NCBI GenBank assembly: GCA_036937835.1
Contig: CM072870.1
Span: 20,860,001 to 20,924,000, forward strand
Origin: Pampus argenteus
Lineage: Eukaryota > Chordata > Actinopteri > Scombriformes > Stromateidae
Direction of reading: 5' to 3'
DNA: 64,000 nucleotides
Position numbers and translations under genes: made by a program. The notes below the pieces were generated by a model. That model saw only the letters and a program-made list of their open reading frames with translations. It had not been told where the DNA came from and searched no databases. Shown here piece by piece: positions 38,901 through 50,262 of this stretch. Each line of letters begins with the position of its first letter. Within the stretch, counting starts at the first letter, position 1.

Positions 38901-41054
38901 AGAAATATTAGTGAGTTAGCTGAGTGTACTCAGTCACTGTGGAAGGACAGATGATTGTTGCGTAACACTCAACACAACATCGCACATACACACTCTCATA
39001 CACACACAGTTTACCCTCTCATATAAAGCTTATGCGTCAATGAGAAAATAATCCTAATTGCTTCTCAACTATCTGAAGAGGCGTTGTGTTGCGACGGCGA
39101 TGCCTGATGGGGAACTGCATACCGCACGATGCAACCCGAGCTATTTTGTGTCTCCTTGTGACAAGAAGAGAGCGGCGCTTCGGTTGATCGTGGCGCTGGT
39201 GCGGCGCAGGTGAGGCGCTCGGTTCCCGCTGAGGCCACTCGTACTGAAAATGCACTCAGGCTAAGATGCTCTCGATAAAGCATTTAGTGAAAGGTAGTTT
39301 AGGATGTGGCGGCGGAGTGATTGGCTGGTGATGTACAGCAAGCTGGCCGAATGGTTGCGGTGTTGACAAACAGAGCTCCAAGCAGTCTTAATATGCTTCC
39401 TGCTCCTTTCCTTCAGATATATTCTATATCATTTTGGACGATGTGTGATCAAACGCTCCAAATCATATCCCATTCTCTTGCTGTATAAATCAATCCAAAC
39501 GTCCTTTATCTGAATGTAAGTGAGGGAAAGGAGAGGAGACCCCACCAGACTGTTGGTTGTGCAGCCAAAGCAACCATCGTTGGGCAGGTGGGACCAAGCC
39601 TTTGTTACAGCTGTGAGGTGGAGGGAGCAGCAGGAAGCAGTGAATAGGGACAGTGCTGGAAGATGGGGGGGGGGGAGGGGGAGGGCACAACTAAACCAAG
39701 CATAGACCTGCGTCGAGGGGCGAAGAGACGGAGGAAGAGGAGGAAGAAGAAGCAGCAGCGACAGCAGCAGAGGTGGAGCCATGGGTAGAGGCTGGTCCAG
39801 CAGCAAATGGTAAGCTTTTTTACACAGACATATATAGACACAGAAGAAATAAGGAGAGACAGGCCAATGCATGCTTAAACAGACTCTCAAGGATACCTAC
39901 TGCGTCATTTTCATGCTCGCTCGACTTATTAAATCCCATTACTGTTTTATCTTTAAGTCGTATATACTTAAAATCGATACTGAAAACAATTTGGCTCAAG
40001 ATAAGAAAATCAATGGCAACGATGTCAGATTATTCATAACAGTAGTGCCTCTACAACCTGTAGTATAAACACAAACCTCATAAGCTTTTTTTTTTTTTTT
40101 TTTTTTAAACAGCTGAGGTTTTTATAATGTAGGCGCTAAGTGATAGCCTGTTAAAATATGCGCAAGAGTTATGAATCATGTAAAGCGAGGCCCCAGGAAA
40201 AAAGGAGCTCTCTCTCTCTCTCATAAGGTCATTTGCTGCGCGGGCTCATCTGGGCTCTAATTGAATTAAGCAGGCCTCGGGGGGCCCCGGGCTAACCTGA
40301 GCGCTAATCTGTGGGCCATTATTTCCTGTTAACAGCACACTCGCTCTCTCCCTCTCCCTCCTGTCTGCCAGCCCAAAGCATATGTACTTTAAAAGTTCAC
40401 TCACTCCGAACCTTAGCTGCTGTATCCTGCAGGGATCAACCTTAAAAATAGCACGAGGCTGACTTCTGGTTTGTTTGTTTTATCAGGGTTATGTGATGAA
40501 GATGATGGCTTTAAGGGAGAGCAAAATGTTTTAGTATTTTTTTTGAAGAAAACGTTTAATTTTCACATCAAGGTTTTCTTGCCCGTGTGTAAAAGTTATT
40601 TTATTCTTGTATGTACTCCATTCAGTTTTGTTCTATTTCAGATTTCTAAAGTAGGTTTTATTCAAGTCCATTATTAAGCGTCTCTAGGGTTCATACTGCT
40701 TTAACAAACTCAGCTTTATCCACTTTTTCGAATCTAAGTGCATGTTTTTTTTTTGGTAATACTATGACCATATACTGTACATGGTGCACTAGTTTTAACA
40801 GTAAAGTTAGCTGCTTGACATCTGCCATCCTCAGTATACATTTGCTTTTTTCAGGCATTTAAATCATTTAGATTAATGCTCTTTCCAGAGCTAAAGCTCC
40901 AAATCCTGCACAGGGACTTGTGCAACCTGAAACCTAACAGTATATTACACCAGGCTTCTTAAACCCCATCGCATTTATGCTTGAATCTTATCCGGCCACC
41001 CAAATGTATAAGTGCTCAGTGGGAAGACTTCAAACGGTTGGATTTCTTTCTCAC
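35927..41054 (-). other. ttll7: ttll7 last intron J/K (5128 nt)
   Basis: GT-AG intron with donor GTGAGA and acceptor CTGTCCAG. It contains a T run at 40087-40106, an AAG/A-rich run at 37549-37591, a GGT-rich patch near 37695-37735, a motif-dense unique block at about 40130-40400, and a possible plus-strand first exon at 39484-39809. No TTLL7 coding segment is missing between exons J and K. Confidence 0.88.
39484..39489 (+). promoter_or_regulatory. Possible TATA box of an antisense transcript
   Basis: TATAAA on the plus strand is followed about 290 bp downstream by a Kozak-type ATG and then a strong splice donor. It lies inside the last ttll7 intron, opposite in direction to ttll7. No transcript evidence is available. 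Confidence 0.2.
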
Positions 41055-41228
41055 CTGGTGTCGTCCCACTCTGGGCTGAGTCCAGTCAAAGAGCCACGGG
41101 ACTCGGACACAAACTTGTAGACAACCAATAGGCAGTCTCTACACAGCTTGACCAGCCTGCGGCAGCATTGTAGCTCCTGGGCCGACACCACCTCGCTGCT
41201 CTTACTGAAGATGTTCTCCCACGACGAA
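41055..41228 (-). CDS. ttll7: ttll7 exon J: SSWENIFSKSSEVV segment
   Basis: The exon is 174 nt and begins with the last base of a Gly codon. It encodes SSWENIFSKSSEVVSAQELQ, CCRRLVKLCRDCLLVVYKF and VSESRGSLTGLSPEWDDT plus two bases of Arg. Human reads SSWESIFNKSPEVV, LQCCQRLVELCKQCLLVVYK and RGSLSGIGPDW. The cluster of five cysteines in the helix is partly shared with human. The acceptor is TCTCCAG and the donor is CAG|GTGAGA, phase 2. Confidence 0.96.
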
Positions 41229-43747
41229 CTGGAGATCAGAAAAGAAGGCAAAGTCAAATTAACAATAGCATCACATAGATAATTGATTAGCATTTCATGA
41301 GTGTACACAGCTAGACTGTACATACATATAAAGTATATGATGGACGCCCACAGATTAAATCTCACACAGTTCAGTGGGAGCTTTTACTCCAACACTTGTT
41401 CATGTATATTTGCATAAACATCTCTATCACACAGACATACAGGAAGACACACAGACACACAGAGAGGAAGGATGAAACAAATCCAAGTACAGTTAACCCC
41501 CTTTCTAACCCCAGACATACCCCTGACTGTGAGAGAGCTTCAGCAACTGAGACACACAACCCCGGGGGGTATGTTTGATGTCTACTTCCTTTCACTCCTT
41601 GGGAGGTAGGGGGTGCTTGCTCTGAAAGGGTTCAAAACTGTGTGTTTCCATTCTCTTCCTCTAAGTCGTTTTTTCAAAGCCTGTTGAATTCATTGCCCAC
41701 AATAGCTGCAAGGCTGTTTGATTGTTGTTAAGTCCCTTAGATAAAATATCAAACAAGAGACACAGAGGAGTCAGGCGGGTGGTGGTGGTGGTGGTGGGGG
41801 TTGCACTCGGATTTGGAGCGTGCTATTCGAGTGCGCTGCTTCGCTGTCGCTGCGTGACATCCGGGCCCCCCTGTTGGGTTCAGCCATGTTGGGGCTGCGG
41901 CCTGTTGTAGGGATGGGGCCTGATGATAGGCTAGAGAGTGAGCAGGATCATTCAGGGCAGGCTGTGATTAGACAAAAGCTGTGTAGGGCGTAGGGGGTAG
42001 CTGAGGCTAGGCTAGGCTAATCCTCCCAGCCACATCCCATCCACCCAGTCATAAAGACTTTTTTTTTACTATGCGTCTCATTTTCAATCACTGTCCTTTT
42101 AACTTTTTTCTCTGCCACTGGGTGCGTCCCCTTCTTTCCTTCTACTTATCATCCCCTTCATCTCTATCACGCTCTCGCTCCATCTGCCAAGGTAGGAGGA
42201 AAATGGAGAGCTGTGGGCAGCGACTTTAGTTACACTCGCTGAGCCTTCTGTGTCGAGGGAAACACGGCCACTGAACAACTGAACTGTAAAGAATATATAG
42301 AGGAGGAGATGCGAGGAGGTCACACCTTCATCGCAGATGAAATGAAAAGCTGCCAGCACAGCAGCTGTCTGCGTGTCAGGGTTGTATATATGCATGTTTC
42401 TATGTATGTGTGAGTCTGCGTGAGGGTGTTAATGAGTCTTTTTGAAAAAATAAATGTGGAAACTAACATCTGAAGATGTCTGTCTTTGAGGGAGGCAACA
42501 TATATGTTTAAGAAAGCCAATGCGAACCACTGACGGGAAGCAGAACAGTTGTGTGTGTGTGTGAGTGTGTCTTGTCTGCAGCTTTAGGATTTCTATAGGG
42601 ACATGATCAAGTGGGCTGTTACTGCAGTGACTCATCTTGCAGGAAGCCACTTTCTGCTGCATCAAAAAAAAAGTATAAAAGTAACCACAAGAAAAGTTCA
42701 AAGTATCAGATAATAAACCAAAGCAAAAAAAAAAGTAAGAGGTCTCCATTCACCTTCCTCCTGCTTCCATCCCTCCCTTCTCCTTTACTTGCTCACACCT
42801 GTGAAAAAGCCCTGATTAACAGCCCAGATTTGTGACCTTAATTTGCACTCTGTCTGCACAGAGTTACGCGTTTCTTTCATCCCTGAGAGCTTTCAGGAAA
42901 GTGCAGCAGGGTCTGGTTGATCTGTCAGTCATCCTCTGTCTTTCAGCTCATGTTTCTTCCAAATAAAAAAGGACAAATTGTCCCTGCTGTCACTAAAACC
43001 TGAATGTTGACGAACATCAGGCTCAGACACACACACATACACACGCGAGCACATTGCACAGTGCGTGAACTGGTTATGGAGATGAAAGACTGGCGCTATG
43101 TAGTGAATAGAGTGGTAATTGGCTCGGTTGTAGACATTTGTTTGTGTTGATTCTGCAAAACAAGATTCCACTAACACCTCGGTTCATTCAGGAAGGTCCT
43201 TCGTGATACAAAGGGTCTGTTTTTCAAATAAGTTTTACCACTGCTCATAGCATCGAAGTCAGTCGGTCCGCCACTCACCAGAAGATGAATCCTAATGACG
43301 TTGGCGATCTCCTGACTTTTCATCTAACAGCACCATGTGCAGACATTTATGTCCCCCTCGTGATGAATTGTCCCTTCACTTTTCATATAGCACCATCATT
43401 AGGTCAAAATTTAATTTATAATTAAATTTGTCCTATACTGACCAATTATGTGCAAAACTGATGACATTCACATGAGCTGTACTCTGCGTTTAGGGTTAAT
43501 TTAGCAAATATTAGCACATTGATAAGCTAACCTAAGACTGTGAACACGGTAAGCATAATATTAGCATGTTAACATTATAATAATAAGAAAGTTAGCATGC
43601 TGATATTAACGTGCAGCTCCAAACACCTCAATGGCTGTAGACCTATTTTGTTCTATATTATATTATAGACAGATATTCATCTTCATTTTAGCGCAACCTT
43701 ATTCCCATATACTCATTCAGACTGATGCGTATATTGGTCAGGCCTAC
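41229..43747 (-). other. ttll7: ttll7 intron I/J (2519 nt)
   Basis: GT-AG intron with donor GTAGGC and acceptor GATCTCCAG. It is AT-rich with scattered short CA/GT runs (for example 42550-42562) and a GGT run at 41778-41797. No gene is seen. Confidence 0.9.
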
Positions 43748-43908
43748 CCGGTGTTGGAGAAGCAGTTCCACAGGCCCTGGCCATGACTCCAGAGTAGCCG
43801 GTTGAAGACCCGGTTAAAGAGCCGGTAGAGGTGTAGGGTCTCTACGTCTGGCTCCCTCCAGATCCGCTGCAGTGCTGAGCGAACATTGGTACGAACAATG
43901 TCCAACAC
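43748..43908 (-). CDS. ttll7: ttll7 exon I: FNRVFNRLLWS segment
   Basis: The exon is 161 nt. It encodes VLDIVRTNVRSALQRIW, REPDVETLHLYR, LFNRVFNRLLWSHGQGLWN and CFSNT plus two bases of Gly. Human has VLDIVKTSIRTVLPRIW and FNRVFNRLLWSRGQGLWNCF at the same place. The alternating hydrophobic and basic pattern suggests paired helices. The acceptor is GTCACTCAG and the donor is CGG|GTAGGC, phase 2. Confidence 0.96.
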
Positions 43909-45525
43909 CTGAGTGACAGATAAGTAAGAGGGAGATGGAGAATGGGAGAAAGTAACAAAGATTTAAATCAAGCATGTAATAATGAGGGAAATTAATGCAA
44001 GACAAAAGGTGATAACATTTCTAATTTATATACGTGAGTTGGCATTTGATTCACCTGTAAGGTTTTTCTTTTCTTTTTTTTATCTTCCCTTAAATTTAGC
44101 AATCAGTGGATCTAATGCATTCACTCAGTAACAGAGAGCAAGCTGGAATTTATGAATAAATACAGACATATTTATGCACACAGACAAGAACACAATCTGA
44201 ACTAGACAAAAACTCATTTACCCAACACACCACACACCCACGCATACAATGATTTGAGTCTGTTTTATATCTGCATTCATGTTAAAGCATGCACACGCAG
44301 CATATATCTAGTGTGTGTGTGTGTGTGGTTGAGGCAGGACAAAAAAGTGCCGGGGCAGACAGTGGTGAGCATGGGCGAGGACTAATTGCTGCACCGACAT
44401 CAGTCTTGGAGAGAAGGTGTCAGAAGTCCCCAGGCGGTCTGAGGACACCTGCGCCAGCCTTCCATGTACCCTTCTTCGTTTCTCCATCCCTCCCCATCTC
44501 ACTGCCTTCTTGACTTCCTCTTTCTTTCTCCTTTCACCCCACTCAGAGTGCAGCTCCGCGGCTCTTTTGACTTTGATTCCTCGGCGCCTCATTACTGACG
44601 TGCCCGTCTTGACTGTGTGTGCATGCGATGCGAAGAGGCGAGATTTCCCTACAGCAATATGAGGCAAGCGGGACACGCATTCACACTGATAGATGAGTAA
44701 ACACAACACACACACACACACACAGATATGTTTTGGTATGGTAATCAGATGGCAGAGCGGTGGGCGCTACATTCCTGACCTCTGCCTGCTGCTCATTAGG
44801 ATGCTCCACTCCAAATAAAACATCAGCTCACAGAGCCACAGCCCGCAACACAGCCGAGCACAGTGCAGAAAGCAGCGGCTGAGAGATCACATCATTACTG
44901 ACACGCCTACTGGATGCCATTTCATGTCTTGTCCCATCTTCTATTTTGTTTACATCCTAGTTCGTATCTGTACCTCTCACTGTCTGACATGGTAATGATC
45001 TTCATGCTTGTCTGATTATTTTTATGTTTTAAAAGTTGGTCAAAAGAGTTTAAAAAGGGCCAGATAGGAGCGGGGGACGTTTTGTTAGGGATGCTGGTGT
45101 TTTATACAGAGAGACGGTGTAGACGGCGTGGCAGCAAAGGCAGAGGAAGGCAATTTATATGTGTGGAAAGATAAATAAGGGCCATTTTATAGACTTTCAG
45201 AATTGACATATCCAAAAATGAGCATTATCTGAGTTATTAGTTATTAGAGTTAACAGTTATTAATTGTTATTAAAGTGTTAAACTAGATCATGCCAGCTTT
45301 GTTTGGTTTCAGTTTGGTTGAGGACGCAAGTATCTGCAGTTTAAGACACAAACCAAACCAACAGACTACCTCAGTGTGTGTTGGGGTTATAATCTTAAAA
45401 ACATGTTATATGAAATATGATCATGTGGCTACTGAAGACCTGGAATCAAACTGTCCTCCAGTTCTCTGGAGGGACAAACTCAGGGGTAAATTGGTTTATA
45501 TCTTGTAGTCCAGCATGAAATTCAC
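43909..45525 (-). other. ttll7: ttll7 intron H/I (1617 nt)
   Basis: GT-AG intron with donor GTGAAT and acceptor TCACTCAG. It contains short (CA)n/(GT)n runs at 44311-44328 and 44703-44723. Two overlapping open frames on opposite strands at 44308-44721 show no recognisable family and are treated as chance. Confidence 0.9.
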
Positions 45526-45606
45526 CTTCCGTTGTTTGGTTGAGTCCAACTTCACGAGCCAATAGGAGGCCACCTTTGGTTTATGGTATTTCCAGTTGTC
45601 AAGGAT
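45526..45606 (-). CDS. ttll7: ttll7 exon H: DNWKYHK segment
   Basis: The exon is 81 nt, 27 codons, phase 0 at both ends. It encodes ILDNWKYHKPKVASYWLVKL and then DSTKQRK. Human has IIDNWKYHKTKVASYWLIKL and DSVKQRK, so it is almost unchanged. The acceptor is CTTCCACAG and the donor is AAG|GTGAAT. It is part of the conserved C-terminal module; no catalytic role is known to me. Confidence 0.96.
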
Positions 45607-48600
45607 CTGTGGAAGCAAGAGAGGGTGAAAAAAAATGAGAAAAAATGTGGTGGTGAAAAGAAAAGAAAATTAAAGAGCAGTTTATAAAAAATATTTTTTT
45701 TAACAAAAAAAGAACAGTGCAAGTAAACTACACTGCGATCATCCATCAAAACAAAAAAGGTTATTACAAAATTCTTACATGCAGTCTCAATCACTGCCAA
45801 AAACAACAATAAAATCAACAGGTCGGGCTTGAAAGACAACTGCAACGGAAAATTAATACGCCTTTGCTCAAGAGAGAGCATGGATAAATTATTATAAATA
45901 AAACTGTACGAATGTGTCAGAAAAGACAGAAGAACATATGGAGCTCATTCCCACAGTCTCAGTCCTAGTCCTTTCTTTCACACATAAGCCCAGACATGTA
46001 ATCTGTAACTATGCTGGGTTCATCTATCTGTTAATGAAATGGCTTTTTGGCTTTCACACATAGATCTCCATTATGGAAAAGTTCCATGTTCAAACATGAC
46101 AGGACCATTAAAGATCGAAGTGCAATATCTAGCATCTGGCGCATGAAACCCAGGCAACACAGGAAATATAATGCACGAGGTGAGAGATTGTTAACGGAAA
46201 CATAACACAAAGGTGTCTTGTTATCTGGTCTTCAGCGCATTAAGAGAACATTTCACTAATTTCGGCATCCGAAAAACTAACCCAAAATATTATCCGAGAC
46301 TACTCCTGGCAATATGACTGTTTTTATTCGCACATGTTTTGTCATTTTAGGCAGACTGCCAAAAGTGCTTTTTAAGGAAAAAACGATGATTTTCAAACAT
46401 GACACCAGCATGTAATATTGGCAGAACATTTACAGAATACGGTGCATTTCTGAAATTAGCTTATGTGTGGTATATTTTGTTTGTAATTGCGGCAGAAACT
46501 AAGTGATACTTGTTTAATTGAATCGTGATCTTTGGTACCTAAACAGAAAACCTCTTTGTTTTGTTCATGTGTCAAAAATCCTTGGGGCATGTGTCGTTAT
46601 GCTCAAAGGCTGTTGTGGATATTCCCATCATGCCAGCATCACTGTGTACCTACAGGCACTGTTATTGTTGCCGTGTTGACTTAGTCTACATCTCCCCACT
46701 GGTGCACATAAACCTCTCACGTAGCATGCTAGATCCCCTGCAAACAGTGCTCCCAATGGGAAGCTCTAGTTTAAACTTTATGTGTACACACAAACATGTG
46801 CACACACACACATTCACAGATACAGAGCCATGGTATACAGAAAACACTTTCCCTTCGCTTTTCAGAAAGTTACTTGTTTGCTTGTTTATTATTATTCTCC
46901 CTCAATAAGAACCTCTGGGAAGCCGCACGCTCATTTGTCACATTTGTTTCATATGTACACAAACTACCCTCAATTAAAGCACAACAAAACCCCACTCGAA
47001 ACATTTCACCTTTCAATGTTTCTAACTGCAACCAAAAAAAAAAAAAAAAAAAAAGGCAGGTTTTGAGTGAAAGATAAAGGAGGTTATTACTCTGCTACAA
47101 ACACATAATTAGCCCAATTAGACCTCAACTTTATATCACGGAAAACAAAAAATGCCAAAGATTGTTTTCATGCCAAGTGAACACTTCTTCCCTCCTGAGG
47201 GGGAGCGCTGAATGGTACAGGTGCAGCCGCTCATCTGCGTTTCCATGGCGCTCTCATTAGGGTTTGTTAACAGTACAGGTGTGGTAGTAATTGTCTCTCA
47301 CGACCCCGACACACCCAGTTGTCTCACACACACACACACACATTTTTTTTTTTTGCTGTTGTTATGAGGACTTTGTATGGGCTTACATACATTCTCTGGT
47401 GGCTTGCCTTATTCAAAACAACCTGCACACAATTATTATTAGGATCATCAATCGTGGATGCTATATGTAATCATACAAACTCATATTGATTTTTCCATTA
47501 TATACATTTAGTGAATTGCGTCCTTCCATTGGGTGCGTTTTGCTTTATTTCAGTTTACTCTTTGACCTTTACAGTTAAAGCAGCAGTTGATCGGGGACCG
47601 CTGACCTCGCACTTCGGCCTGGGTGTGCATAAATAAACTTCCTCATTTGTTCCTCATGTAGCTTACTGAAAACAGTTTTGTCTGTTGAGTGTGTTGTTTT
47701 GCTGGTATTTCTGTCATCGGTCTGCCTGGTGAAGACAGTCTGACCGGCTGCTGTCCTTTCAGCGCGGCGGGAGCTGTGGTGCTGAACGGACAGCTGGTTA
47801 TGAGGACAGCTACGGCTGTAACGGAGGTCAGAGTCGCTGTAGATTGGACGGCTGGATGCTTTCATAGTACTCACAGGCGCACTCATGGTACAGCTAATGT
47901 GTCGCTTCTGGTGTGAATTCAAGGTGAGCCTCTGTCTCTCTTTGTCTCTTTTCCAAGGTGGGCTCTTTTATTTTCTTATGACCTTGACGACCTATTTCAG
48001 CGATAAATTTTCCATTAATTAAATCAAGGCATATGGAGCATGAGCATGTGTTAAACATAAACTGCTGTTTATGTTCAAGGCCAGTGATGCATACAATTAC
48101 AGCATATTACTATGAGCCATATGAGACAATTCTTGTTTATTTTATTTTTCACAAAGTTAAATTTAAGCAGTAGCTTTAGCAGTAGCACAGATGTAAGGAC
48201 ATAAAGATCTCACCAGAAATAGAGGAGGCACTGATTAATACAAAGGAGCAGTGGGGAATAACACAGGGCTGCAGTCTGACCGACAGGTTGTCACTGGGGT
48301 CGCTTGAAAGACAATGGGAGCCAGGCCAGAGCGGACGGGCTATTGTTGAGGGAGGCGTAGAGGTCACTTTTAGTTAGGCTGCAGAGTGACCGCACCTGGC
48401 CACAGAGGGGGCTCTGGGAATAAAGTGGCTCCAGATTTACACTTTTCTTTTCTTTCTCTTGGTTATATTTTGTCTTTCTTTATGCGCCTTTTTTTTTTTT
48501 TACACTCTGTGCCTCTAACATTTTCCGTCGATTTCTCTAAACACAAAAATACACATTTGACTATTGTATAAGTTAAATAAAGCACACACAAACACACAGA

Positions 48601-48633
48601 CACATACATAAACAATAGAAATAGTGTAGCTAC
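45607..48633 (-). other. ttll7: ttll7 intron G/H (3027 nt)
   Basis: GT-AG intron with donor GTAGCT and acceptor TGCTTCCACAG. It has a 22-nt inverted repeat at 48054-48075, a more GC-rich block at about 47570-47940, an A run at 47034-47054 and a short (CA)n at 47325-47341. No exon is recognised. Confidence 0.9.
48054..48075. repeat. Short perfect inverted repeat (9-nt arms, 4-nt loop)
   Basis: The arms are AACATAAAC and GTTTATGTT with loop TGCT. The right arm plus one loop base contains TGTTTAT, a forkhead-type site. Confidence 0.85.
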
Positions 48634-48768
48634 CTCGTCCAGCACAGCTTCGGCCTCTTCCTCGGTTTTACCAGGAAACCTGATCCTCATGGCGGTGAGC
48701 GCGGCCAGAGTCTGACGCACCAGCTCTGCATCCTGCTCTTTACTCCTCAGGTTTATCAGTGGATCCCC
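48634..48768 (-). CDS. ttll7: ttll7 exon G: RIRFPGK segment
   Basis: The exon is 135 nt, 45 codons, phase 0 at both ends. It encodes GDPLINLRSKEQDAELVRQT, LAALTAMRIRFPGKTEEEA and EAVLDE. Human reads LRQLKTKEQEDDL, then MKIRFPGKSDAESELL. The acceptor is (GT)12TAG with no pyrimidine tract and the donor is GAG|GTAGCT. The segment looks helical and starts the conserved C-terminal module that continues in exons H to J. Confidence 0.94.
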
Positions 48769-48771
48769 CTA

Positions 48772-48795
48772 ACACACACACACACACACACACAC
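48772..48795. repeat. (AC)12 microsatellite, reads (GU)12 at the exon G acceptor
   Basis: An uninterrupted run abuts the 3' splice site of ttll7 exon G (positions -27 to -4). It stands where the polypyrimidine tract would be expected. Confidence 0.97.
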
Positions 48796-49927
48796 GTTGA
48801 GGATTATTGTTACACAAACTAGCTTAACTCAACACTATAATAGCATCTCATGTCCATAACAAACCAAAATAGACTGAAAGAAAAGGACAATTCAGGTTTT
48901 GAAGGGCTGCAATTAATCATTATTCTCACTATTACTATTAATTGCATATCAATAAATGGCATTTTGCCTGACAATTAAAGAATATTGATGTTTTTGAGTC
49001 AGAGGACATTTTATCAATTGCAATTTATGTAGGGAGCTCTATTAAATCAACTCAACACGAGGGAGTATACCGTTAAGTCACATTCGCACATTTATGTTTG
49101 TTAACATGTCAAAAACGTCAACAGTGTGTTGGAGTATTATTATAAATATTATTATTATTATTTCTAATTATAAGGGACACATTCACAGGTATGTTATTCA
49201 TAAGTGCTCATTAAATTATGAACCATTAGTCCAACACTGAACATGCTATGTATTAAAATACCATTTCTTTATTGCTACAGCAGTGCACTCGCTATATAAC
49301 TACATCCAATTTGAGATTTTCTGTTTCCCCTACAGGGAAGTCATGTGTAAAAAAAAAGAGGTAAAGACTGAAAAAAAAAAAAAAAAAAGAAAAATTCTCC
49401 CGTCACTTTGTATACGTGTGTATCAAGACACAAGCAAACAACTGGTGCACTCTGTGACCTTTTTCGGCATTAATGTTTTCCACTGAGTTCTATTCTCGAT
49501 GTAAAAAAAGTATTCGGCTCCATTTTATTTTGTTCCACTGTATCCAAAAGGTTACTGGCGTACTCGTAAAGACGGAAGGGGAATGGAGGAGGCAGGCGGA
49601 AAGCAACGGATGGCAACATAATAGAAGATCATTGTCATGGGCTGTAGTAGGCCTATACAATGTTGAACGAGCTGCTTAAGAGATTTACGTGGGGCAGGGT
49701 ACAAATGTCAGACAGGAAACAGAAGAAATGAAAGTATAATGGTAGAGAATCAGTGCGTCAGACTTTGGTGAAATATAATTGGCAATTCTTGATTGTGTAC
49801 ATTGAATCTACTTGGAGTAGCGGATCAGCAGAGGACTGATGTGACAGCTCGATGATTTGAAAATTAATTTTCCGCATTTTTCTACTTTCCTGACATCTCA
49901 TCTGAATTGTAAAGAGAAAAACCCCAC

Positions 49928-49950
49928 TGTGTGTGTGTGTGTGTGTGTGT
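49928..49950. repeat. (TG)11T microsatellite, reads (AC)11A in the ttll7 transcript
   Basis: An uninterrupted dinucleotide run starts 17 nt inside the intron after exon F. It is complementary to the run at 48772-48795 at the other end of the same intron. Confidence 0.97.
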
Positions 49951-49966
49951 ATGATGTGTATCTTAC

Positions 49967-50262
49967 TATGTTGGAGTGGATGGTCCCCAGGCTGTTGCTA
50001 TGAGGAACACGGTGGGAGGAACCACTGCGGCTCAGCGAATGAGAACGAAGCGTGGCGGAGCTCGGCCTGACGAGGGGAGTGGCCATGGGAACAGTAGGGG
50101 AAGGTCTGGAGGACAACGCCCGCACCTCACTGGGTGATGAGAGCGAGGCGATGGAGCGCGGGCAGGAGATGGAGCGCCTGATTGGACCGGAAAGTGTCGG
50201 GGAAGCAGATGGGGCGGGGCTGGTTTTCACCGACTTGACTTGGGGTTTCCAGTGTATGCGAC
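49967..50262 (-). CDS. ttll7: ttll7 exon F: Ser/Arg-rich segment (RRSISCPRS)
   Basis: The exon is 296 nt and starts with the last two bases of a Gly codon. It encodes GRIHWKPQVKSVKTSPAPSA, then GPIRRSISCPRSIASLSS, RPSSATLRSHSLSRSGSSHR and VPHSNSLGTIHSNI. Human has IRRSVSCPRSIS, RPTSASRSHSLNRASS and LPHSN in the same order. The repeated R-x-x-S patterns suit basophilic kinases, which is an inference. The acceptor is TCTACAG. The donor is ATA|GTAAGA, phase 0, and the intron that follows is the AC/GU-paired one. Confidence 0.94.

Larger units (their letters stand above)
48769..49966 (-). other. ttll7: ttll7 intron F/G with complementary AC (5') and GU (3') repeats
   Basis: The intron is 1198 nt, from donor GTAAGA to acceptor UAG. 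In transcript sense (AC)11A occupies +17 to +39 (plus strand 49928-49950). (GU)12 occupies -27 to -4 (plus strand 48772-48795), leaving only U, A, G before the exon. There is no pyrimidine tract; upstream of the GU run the sequence is AT-rich (GTGTAACAATAATCC region). The ends can pair over 23 bp. The rest is AT-rich, with an A run at 49371-49388. Confidence 0.92.
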
